NCBI GenBank assembly: GCA_900318065.1
Contig: ONIY01000015.1
Span: forward strand, 1-38,241
DNA: 38,241 bases
Reading direction: 5' to 3'
From: an uncultured Prevotellaceae bacterium
Lineage (GTDB): Bacteria > Bacteroidota > Bacteroidia > Bacteroidales > Muribaculaceae
Shown here: positions 32,507 to 38,241 of the stretch, piece by piece
How positions within the stretch are numbered: the first letter of the stretch is position 1
Layout of the letters: each line of letters starts with the position of its first letter
Notes under the pieces: generated by a model
The model's database searches: none
Told to the model about the DNA's origin: nothing
What the model saw: only the letters and a program-made list of their open reading frames with translations
Position numbers and translations under genes: made by a program

Positions 32507-33025
32507 ATGAAGAAAATTTTCTTATTACTTGCTATTGCCCTTGTGCTTCCCATGGCAGCAAGTGCGCAAAAGATGGTCCCTGCCTTTGTGATGGACTCTA
32601 AGGGACCGGTTACCAACATCCGCACCGCACCTAACGCCAAGGCTAAGGTGGCGATGACATTGCCCACCGATAAAGGTTCCTACGAACTACTCCTGGGCGA
32701 GGTCAAGAACGGCTGGTGGAAGATTGAAGATAACATCTATGAAGCCGAGGAGAATGCCGAGGTCAAGCTCCATGGCTCCAAGACGGGCTACTGGATCCAC
32801 AACTCTATAGTGGGATTTGGTATCGCTGGCAAGCAAGATGATGCCTTGTATGCCAAGCCATCCAAAAAGGCACGGATGATAAAAGTGTCCCCTGGCGAAG
32901 GGCTCTACTTCCATCCTCTCGAGGTGCGTGGCAACTGGGTGAAAGTGGTTAGCATCGATGGCCGCTACACTGGCTGGATGCTCATCGACCGCATCTGCAG
33001 CAACTCTCTCACCACTTGCCCGTAA
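32507..33025 (+). CDS. Secreted SH3-like domain protein
   Basis: From the ATG at 32507 this is a 172-residue protein with a clear signal peptide (MKKIFLLLAIALVLPMAASAQ). An upstream TTG (32471) would only add 12 residues before the signal peptide, so it is rejected. The mature part contains two SH3b-like modules: about 22-80 (VTNIRTAPNAKAKV ... NGWWKI) and about 110-165 (LYAKPSKKARMIKVSPGEG ... GNWVKVV). Bacterial SH3 modules often bind cell-wall peptides or serve in secreted hydrolases; here no enzyme is attached, so the role is open. A strong terminator follows (33087-33123). Confidence 0.75.
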   Translation: MKKIFLLLAIALVLPMAASAQKMVPAFVMDSKGPVTNIRTAPNAKAKVAMTLPTDKGSYELLLGEVKNGWWKIEDNIYEAEENAEVKLHGSKTGYWIHNSIVGFGIAGKQDDALYAKPSKKARMIKVSPGEGLYFHPLEVRGNWVKVVSIDGRYTGWMLIDRICSNSLTTCP

Positions 33026-33086
33026 AAGAATCTAATCTTTCACACGTTGACTTCGAGTTCAACATCCACAGCATTACATTTTTGAT

Positions 33087-33123
33087 AGCACACTGCCCCT
33101 GACAGGGTGGTGTGCTGTTTTTT
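33087..33123 (+). terminator. Rho-independent terminator after the SH3-like gene
   Basis: AGCACAC (33087-33093) pairs with GTGTGCT (33110-33116), with CCC/GGG pairing further in. The stem is followed by G and six T (33118-33123). Confidence 0.8.
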
Positions 33124-33201
33124 GTGATTATTTTGGTTGAAATATGAAAAGATTTTTTGGAAGTTTCAGTGTTTTTTAATAATTTTGGGGCAAAATACTT
33201 G

Positions 33202-33218
33202 ACATTTGTTACAAATGT
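33202..33218. promoter_or_regulatory. Palindrome upstream of the propeller-amidase unit
   Basis: ACATTTG-TTA-CAAATGT is a perfect 7-bp inverted repeat with a 3-nt centre, 80 bp before the ATG at 33298. It has the size of a dimeric regulator site; no regulator is linked. Confidence 0.45.
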
Positions 33219-33297
33219 GTGGCAAAAAGTAGCAAACTGAGAATTATTACTATACTAATCTATTAACCATTTTGTGTAACTAAAAAACAAAGCATTT

Positions 33298-34200
33298 ATG
33301 AGAAAAGTTTTATTAGCTTTAGCATTATGCGTGTCTTTTAGTGGGATGGCACAGCTTGTGAATGTTACCTCGATCGACAAGGTGAACATTCCCGAGAGTG
33401 CCGTCAACAAGGTTGCGGCCATTAGTCCACAGGGCGACTACATCCTGGTGACTACCGACTACAACTGCGGTCTCACTAAATATGACTTGAGCACTGGCGC
33501 CTCGCAGGTGATAACCACGGCGCAGGGTGCTGGTTTTGACGCAAAGATTTCGGCCGATGGCAACACCGTTGTCTATCGTGAGAGATCTACTACCAAGAAA
33601 CACTTGCAGATGAAAGCCGTGAAAAGCAAGAATCTCGCTACTGGTGCCGAGCAGGTAGTTGTGAAGCCCACACGCGAGTTGCAAGGATTTGCCATCGATG
33701 GCAACACCGCTGTGGCTGTCAACAAGGGCAAGATTTCGAAGAAGGCTATTGCCGAGGGCAAGGCACAGGTCAACGCTCCCGTGCTGTCGACCAAGAACTT
33801 CTTGATGTACATCACCCAGGGCGGCAAGACCACCATGCTCGCTCCCAAGGGCCAGGGCTACCGCTACATCTGGGCGTCGCTCTCGCCCGATGCCAGCAAG
33901 GTGCTCTTCTGCTGCAGTGGCAATGGCGCCTATGTGTGCAACCTCGACGGCAGCGGCCTCGTGAGCCTGGGCAACTACCGCGCTCCCAAGTGGATGAGCA
34001 ACAACATGGTAGTGGCTATGGACTGCCGCGACAACGGCGAGGTGTTCACCTCGAGCGAAATTGTTGTTCTCGACCTCAACGGCAACAAGCAAGTGGTTAC
34101 CGGCAACGACGTGATTGCCATGTATCCCCTGCCTGCTCAGGGAAAGATTGCTTTCTCTACCCCCACCGGTGAGGCCTATATTATTAACGTTGCTAACTAA
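33298..34200 (+). CDS. Secreted beta-propeller-like (PD40/TolB-type) protein
   Basis: This 300-residue protein has a signal peptide (MRKVLLALALCVSFSGMAQ). The mature part shows repeated strands with the PD40/WD40-like pattern SPxGxxxLVTxxxxGxLxxxDLxTG: ISPQGDYILVTTDYNCGLTKYDLSTG, ISADGNTVVYR, LSPDASKVLFCCSGNGAYVCNLDGSG and IVVLDLNGNKQVV. A small propeller of four to five blades is likely, as in TolB C-terminal domains. It is 15 bp upstream of the large amidase-propeller gene, so they are probably co-transcribed and may work on the same periplasmic or surface target. No lipobox is present, so it is likely soluble in the periplasm. Confidence 0.72.
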   Translation: MRKVLLALALCVSFSGMAQLVNVTSIDKVNIPESAVNKVAAISPQGDYILVTTDYNCGLTKYDLSTGASQVITTAQGAGFDAKISADGNTVVYRERSTTKKHLQMKAVKSKNLATGAEQVVVKPTRELQGFAIDGNTAVAVNKGKISKKAIAEGKAQVNAPVLSTKNFLMYITQGGKTTMLAPKGQGYRYIWASLSPDASKVLFCCSGNGAYVCNLDGSGLVSLGNYRAPKWMSNNMVVAMDCRDNGEVFTSSEIVVLDLNGNKQVVTGNDVIAMYPLPAQGKIAFSTPTGEAYIINVAN

Positions 34201-34209
34201 AGGAGGAAC
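34200..34209 (+). promoter_or_regulatory. Strong Shine-Dalgarno before the amidase gene
   Basis: AAAGGAGGAA overlaps the stop of the upstream gene and ends 6-7 bp before the ATG at 34216. Such full AGGAGG motifs are rare at Bacteroidetes start sites; it suggests coupled and efficient translation of the 1264-residue protein. Confidence 0.6.
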
Positions 34210-34215
34210 CATATC

Positions 34216-37200
34216 ATGAAGAAATATATACTTTTACTGGCAGCAGCCGTAGTAGCTGGTTTCTCACTTCAGGCAAAGACCGTTGATGAGTTCCGCATTT
34301 ACTTGAATCCCGGTCATGGCAGCTATGGCGCCAACGACCGCCCCATGCCCACCATTGGTCATCCTCACACAGGACAACTCAATGCCGAGGGCACCACTTG
34401 GATCGACACCGACACACTGGGCTTCTATGAGGGACGTGGCACGCTGCCACGAGCTTTTGGAATAGGCAGCTACCTGAAATCGGTGGGCGTGAGCAGCGAG
34501 AACATTGTTTATTCTCGTCTTGCCAACGGCCCCTGGCCCTACACCACTCCCAACAGCGAGTATGACCCCGATGCCATCTACAACAAGAACCTCGCCGACA
34601 TTTGTGAGGAGGTAGAAGAAGGCAACTTCGACATGTTCATCTCGTCGCACTCTAATGCCGCTACCGATGGCACCAGCACCAACTACCCACTGTTCCTGTA
34701 TCGTGGCTACGACACTGGTCAAACCGGTGCCGCCGGTTACAACGGACCTGGCGTGGAGGGTAGCGACGACATGGCACGCACTGTGTGGCCCTATCACTAC
34801 ATGGGCGACATTGAGCCACAGAGCCACTACAGCGCCACCAGCATGAACGTGCGTGGCGACATCTCCTTCTATGGCAGCTACAGCACAGCCACCCGCAACA
34901 ACGGCAAGCAGTACAGTGGCTACCTGGGAGTGCTCAAGCATGGCGTTCCTGGCTATCTGCTCGAGGGATTCTTCCACACCTATCAGCCCTCGCGCCACCG
35001 CGCCCTGAACTTCGACTACGACCGCTTGGAGGGTATCCGCGAGGCTCGCGGTGTTGCCACCTACTGGGGATTTGACCTCAACGGCAAGGGCGAGATTGCT
35101 GGTACCGTGAAGGACATGCACGAGAAGATTAACGACAATCTCTACAAGTATGCCTACGGCACCGACGACCAGTGGCTGCCTATTAACGGCGCACAGGTAG
35201 TGCTCAAGAAAGACGGCACCCAGGTTGCCACCTATACCGTCGACAACGAGTGGAACGGCTTCTTCGCCTTCTTCGACCTGGAGCCCGGCAACTACACCGT
35301 TGAGGCTACTGCCGAGGGCTACAAACTCCTTGACGAGCCCATCGCAGCAACCGTTGCCGCCAACAACACTTGCTACTCATTTGTGAAACTTGAGAACGAG
35401 AACTACGTTCCCGAGGAAGAGGTTTATGAGAACTATCCCGACCCCGTTCAGCCCAGCTACCTTGGCCTTGCTGGCACCTATGTGTTTGGCCAGGACGAGG
35501 GCACTACCTATGATGGCGTAGTGGGCAACCTGGTTCAGTCGCTGCAGTATGGCGACTCTACCATCGTCCTCTCACATGAGGGCACGCTCGCCCACCTCTA
35601 CATCGTGGACAACAACACCAAGCAGGTGGTTAAGCAGCTCAACACCGAGGGCCTCTTCACCATGGAGAATAACCCTGGCTTCTACAACCAGATTGGCTCT
35701 ATCGCGCTCAGTGCCGACCGCAAGCTCGTGGGTGTTACCGCCGTGCGCACTTCTTTTGCCGACGGCAACGTGCCCAGTGGCTACCAGCGCGGCACAATGC
35801 ACGCCTACTACTGGAACGACTTCGACTCAGCACCCACCGACTGGTTCTCGACCCAATACTCCAGCAACTGGTATAATGCCGACCTGGGTTGGGGCGTAGC
35901 AGTGAGCGGTCCCATCAAGGAATGCATCGTGTGCGTTCCTGCTCCCACCAGTGGCTCTTCTCGTGGCATTCGTCCAGCGTTCTTTGCTATTGCCGATGGC
36001 AACGTGGTGAGCACCAGTCGTGCCAACGCCAACGCTACCATCGCTCTCACCGAGCTTGGCGACCCACAGGCCACCGAGGGCAACATCGACAGCTATCCTG
36101 TTGAGAACTTTGGACGCATCAAGGTGGCTGTGTCGCCATTCGACGACCAGGCATTCATCATTGGCGGCTCTAAGTGCGGCAAACTCTATGAGTTCCCCGT
36201 TACTGCCGATGGTGGCATACCTTCTTACAACATCTTCACTGCCGACGAGCAACTGCTGGGCAATGGTATGCAAATCTTCAAGTATGCCCACCACACTCTC
36301 CTGGTTGCTCCTTATGGAACCAAGAACGACGTGAAGGGTATCAAGATCTATGACGTGACCAACGGTCTTGCCAACGCTACTCTCATCAAGACTGTCAACA
36401 CCGACCTCGCCACAAGCAACGGCAAGGCTATCACTGCCAATGCCGCCGACTTTGCCTGGGCTGGCGCTACTGTCGACAGCGAGGACATCCACGCCTATCT
36501 CGTGGGCAGCGATGTGAATGTCGTGAAGTTTGCCACCGACGCCGAGGGCGTTGTGCAACCTAAGGTTAAGGGTATCTATGCCTACGACCTCAACTACAGC
36601 TACGACGGTGGGGCCTACACCTTCACCTTCAAGGCCAACGAGGATGCCAACGAGGCCTACATCACCTTCACCAACCCAACTACCGGTGAGATTCTGCTCA
36701 CTCTCCCCATCGAGAACGTGGTAGCTGGCACCAACGAGGTTGTCGTTCAGGGCGACCAGTTCCCAGCATTGGATGGCGAGAACAGGACTCTGATTTGGGA
36801 AATCTCCCTCGTGGGCGACCCCATCGCACGCATCGATGTGCTCAACAATCCTGACGACTACACGTTCAACCGCATTGGAAATGCTGTCGACGTTAATCCC
36901 GAGAGTCCTTACTTTGGACGCTTCTACCTCGTGAACCGCATTGGCTCGAGCAACACCAGCAACGCTATCTATGCCTACACTCCCGAGGGAGAGCAGATTG
37001 GCGGCCCCATCAGTGGCGAGTACACTCTGGGTAACCCATTCCGCCTGGCAATAGACCAGAATGGTACTGTTTACCTTGCCAACTGGGCCGACGGCGACCG
37101 CTCGGGTGTCTTCAAACTCAATCCTGAGACCCTGAGTGGCGACCTTGAGCCATTCTTCGTTGGTACTCACGCTTCTAATGGTGCTATCACCAATGCCGAT

Positions 37201-38010
37201 GGCGACGTGATGTGCACGTCCACTCCTTCGGTATTCATCGCAGGAACTGGTGCCGACACTCACATGTACTGCCACCTTGAGGATGCCGGCAACGACATTG
37301 CTCAATACAACATTGGCAATGCCGACGGCTCTATCATGGAGAACTGGACAGCAGCACCCACCCGCTTGTGGGGCGTGGGAGGCAAGTTGGCAAGTACTCA
37401 TGCAGCAGTAGTTGGCGAGAGCGAGGAAGGCGGCATCTGGGTAGTTCAGAACCGCAGCGCTGGCAACAACAATGCCGGTGTGCCTTCTATCATGTATGTT
37501 GATCCTGAGGGAACCATCACCTACAACAGTGGTACCGAGGGCAACCCAATCCATGAGCACCTCACCGGTACTCAGTACTGCGGTGGCGCACTCAGCCCCG
37601 ACGGCACCGAGCTCGTTGTGAACCAGCCCGACGGCACTCTCAAGTTCTTTGAGGTTGCTTACAATCGCGGCACTCCTACGCTCACTTGGAAGTATGACTA
37701 CAAGCACAATGTAGGAAACCTGGTTACTCAAATCAACTACGACTATGCTGGCAACCTCTTCGTTTCGGCTGGCAAGCTCGCCATCCTGTCGATGCCTACC
37801 GAGGAGAACATGCACTCCACACCATCTAAGATGGAGCTGGTAGTTCCCACTGGCATCAACGATGTGAAGACCGACGCTGGCAAGAAGGTGGTTTCGGTTA
37901 GCTACGTCAACGTTGCAGGTATCGAGTCGAGCACTCCATTCCAGGGTGTGAACATCGTGGTTACCCGCTACGAGGACGGCTCGCAAACCACAACAAAGGT
38001 TATCAAGTAA
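34216..38010 (+). CDS. Large secreted amidase-like protein with propeller region and T9SS-like tail
   Basis: This 1264-residue protein has a signal peptide (about 1-20, ending LQAKT). The N-terminal domain (about 26-290) resembles Amidase_3 zinc N-acetylmuramoyl-L-alanine amidases: H34 (NPGHG), E72 (FYEGRG), H145 (SSHSNA) and E250 (LLEGFF) sit as the zinc ligands and catalytic Glu would. A CarboxypepD_reg-like module follows (about 295-395, GNYTVEATAEGY). About 410-1180 is a long beta-rich, Gly/Asn-rich region that looks like propeller-type repeats. The C-terminus (about 1195-1264, VSVSYVNVAGIESSTPF and GVNIVVTRYEDGS) resembles the T9SS type A sorting domain, so it is probably exported to the surface. 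Predicted cell-wall or glycan hydrolase; the substrate is unknown. Confidence 0.78.
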   Translation: MKKYILLLAAAVVAGFSLQAKTVDEFRIYLNPGHGSYGANDRPMPTIGHPHTGQLNAEGTTWIDTDTLGFYEGRGTLPRAFGIGSYLKSVGVSSENIVYSRLANGPWPYTTPNSEYDPDAIYNKNLADICEEVEEGNFDMFISSHSNAATDGTSTNYPLFLYRGYDTGQTGAAGYNGPGVEGSDDMARTVWPYHYMGDIEPQSHYSATSMNVRGDISFYGSYSTATRNNGKQYSGYLGVLKHGVPGYLLEGFFHTYQPSRHRALNFDYDRLEGIREARGVATYWGFDLNGKGEIAGTVKDMHEKINDNLYKYAYGTDDQWLPINGAQVVLKKDGTQVATYTVDNEWNGFFAFFDLEPGNYTVEATAEGYKLLDEPIAATVAANNTCYSFVKLENENYVPEEEVYENYPDPVQPSYLGLAGTYVFGQDEGTTYDGVVGNLVQSLQYGDSTIVLSHEGTLAHLYIVDNNTKQVVKQLNTEGLFTMENNPGFYNQIGSIALSADRKLVGVTAVRTSFADGNVPSGYQRGTMHAYYWNDFDSAPTDWFSTQYSSNWYNADLGWGVAVSGPIKECIVCVPAPTSGSSRGIRPAFFAIADGNVVSTSRANANATIALTELGDPQATEGNIDSYPVENFGRIKVAVSPFDDQAFIIGGSKCGKLYEFPVTADGGIPSYNIFTADEQLLGNGMQIFKYAHHTLLVAPYGTKNDVKGIKIYDVTNGLANATLIKTVNTDLATSNGKAITANAADFAWAGATVDSEDIHAYLVGSDVNVVKFATDAEGVVQPKVKGIYAYDLNYSYDGGAYTFTFKANEDANEAYITFTNPTTGEILLTLPIENVVAGTNEVVVQGDQFPALDGENRTLIWEISLVGDPIARIDVLNNPDDYTFNRIGNAVDVNPESPYFGRFYLVNRIGSSNTSNAIYAYTPEGEQIGGPISGEYTLGNPFRLAIDQNGTVYLANWADGDRSGVFKLNPETLSGDLEPFFVGTHASNGAITNADGDVMCTSTPSVFIAGTGADTHMYCHLEDAGNDIAQYNIGNADGSIMENWTAAPTRLWGVGGKLASTHAAVVGESEEGGIWVVQNRSAGNNNAGVPSIMYVDPEGTITYNSGTEGNPIHEHLTGTQYCGGALSPDGTELVVNQPDGTLKFFEVAYNRGTPTLTWKYDYKHNVGNLVTQINYDYAGNLFVSAGKLAILSMPTEENMHSTPSKMELVVPTGINDVKTDAGKKVVSVSYVNVAGIESSTPFQGVNIVVTRYEDGSQTTTKVIK

Positions 38011-38037
38011 ACAAAATTGCTTGACATCCAGCTGATT

Positions 38038-38074
38038 AAAGATGCTGCGCAGAACTCTGCGCAGCATCTTTTTT
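38038..38074 (+). terminator. Strong terminator after the amidase gene
   Basis: GATGCTGCGCAG (38041-38052) and CTGCGCAGCATC (38057-38068) form a perfect 12-bp stem with loop AACT. It is extended by AAA/TTT pairing and followed by six T (38069-38074). Confidence 0.9.
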
Positions 38075-38117
38075 GGTCTATGAAGGAAGGGCACTAATGA
38101 TTTTTTCCTCTATAGCA

Positions 38118-38148
38118 GTTGCAGTTTTTCCATTTTTATGTAATTTTG
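38118..38148 (+). promoter_or_regulatory. Promoter of the last, partial gene
   Basis: GTTG (38118-38121), a 19-bp spacer and TAATTTTG (38141-38148) match the Bacteroidetes promoter TTG-N19-TAnnTTTG. The ATG follows 48 bp later. Confidence 0.6.
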
Positions 38149-38195
38149 AGGCATAAAATAGGAAGACCATATTTATAAACCAAAATTATTAGCAA

Positions 38196-38241
38196 ATGAG
38201 AAAATTCTTTACTCTACTCATGGCTGTGGCAATGGTTGCCA
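38196..38241 (+). CDS. Secreted protein, first 15 codons only (runs off the window)
   Basis: ATG at 38196 opens MRKFFTLLMAVAMVA, a typical signal-peptide start that resembles the neighbours at 33298 and 34216. It is preceded by a good promoter and a terminator, so it is a new transcription unit. Nothing can be said of its function. Confidence 0.6.
   Translation, partial: MRKFFTLLMAVAMVA

Noticed and set aside
35827-38094. 755-codon minus-strand ORF
   Set aside because: Antisense to the amidase gene, with low-complexity Val/Gly/Ala/His composition typical of a shadow frame.

Overview
The window looks like a chromosomal segment of a gut-type Bacteroidales bacterium, most likely Muribaculaceae or a Prevotella relative. 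The signs are the Bacteroidetes-type -7 boxes (TAnnTTTG) before many genes, mostly A-rich start regions with few Shine-Dalgarno sequences, a type IX secretion (T9SS)-like C-terminus, BspA-type leucine-rich repeats, dockerin repeats, DUF4919 and DUF3857 families, and many lipoprotein or signal-peptide N-termini. Housekeeping genes are clearly GC-richer than several accessory ones (734-1831, 8154-11708, 27209-28645). This placement is inference; no rRNA or tRNA lies in the window.

Left part (1-11.7 kb) encodes the cell envelope. It opens with the 5' end of a TPR lipoprotein on the minus strand, followed by an AT-rich lipoprotein of unknown function. Then comes a plus-strand run: a DUF3857-transglutaminase protein with an intact Cys-His-Asp triad, a longer DUF3857 paralogue that seems to lack the triad, and two related secreted BspA/LRR proteins that carry a dockerin and a C-terminal 'VDLGLPSGTLWA' (Fib_succ_major-like) domain. 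The larger of the two also carries a vWA-like region. A G9 tract and a palindrome sit just upstream of this run.

Middle (11.7-20 kb) is stress and housekeeping. It holds an orphan HigA antitoxin with a decayed HigB toxin, a bifunctional Rel (p)ppGpp enzyme, a PgpH-type HD phosphodiesterase, a small membrane protein and a DUF4919 protein. A 590-bp non-coding stretch packed with palindromic repeats follows, then xerC-like recombinase and hpf.

Right part (20-38 kb) holds a zinc-ribbon membrane protein with long Pro-rich repeats, a 1006-residue TPR protein paired with an outer-membrane barrel, a GNAT acetyltransferase, an AT-rich DUF234-type AAA ATPase, a GHL10 glycosidase-like protein with a C-terminal dockerin, a Nudix hydrolase, an SH3-like protein, and a two-gene unit of a beta-propeller protein plus a large amidase/propeller protein with a T9SS-like tail. 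The last bases start another secreted protein.

The most unusual DNA-level structures are a perfect 96-bp inverted repeat pair enclosing the GHL10-dockerin gene, a 51-bp palindromic tandem repeat upstream of the ATPase gene, the repeat-rich gap before xerC, and the G9 tract before the DUF3857 genes. No CRISPR array, complete insertion sequence or prophage was seen.
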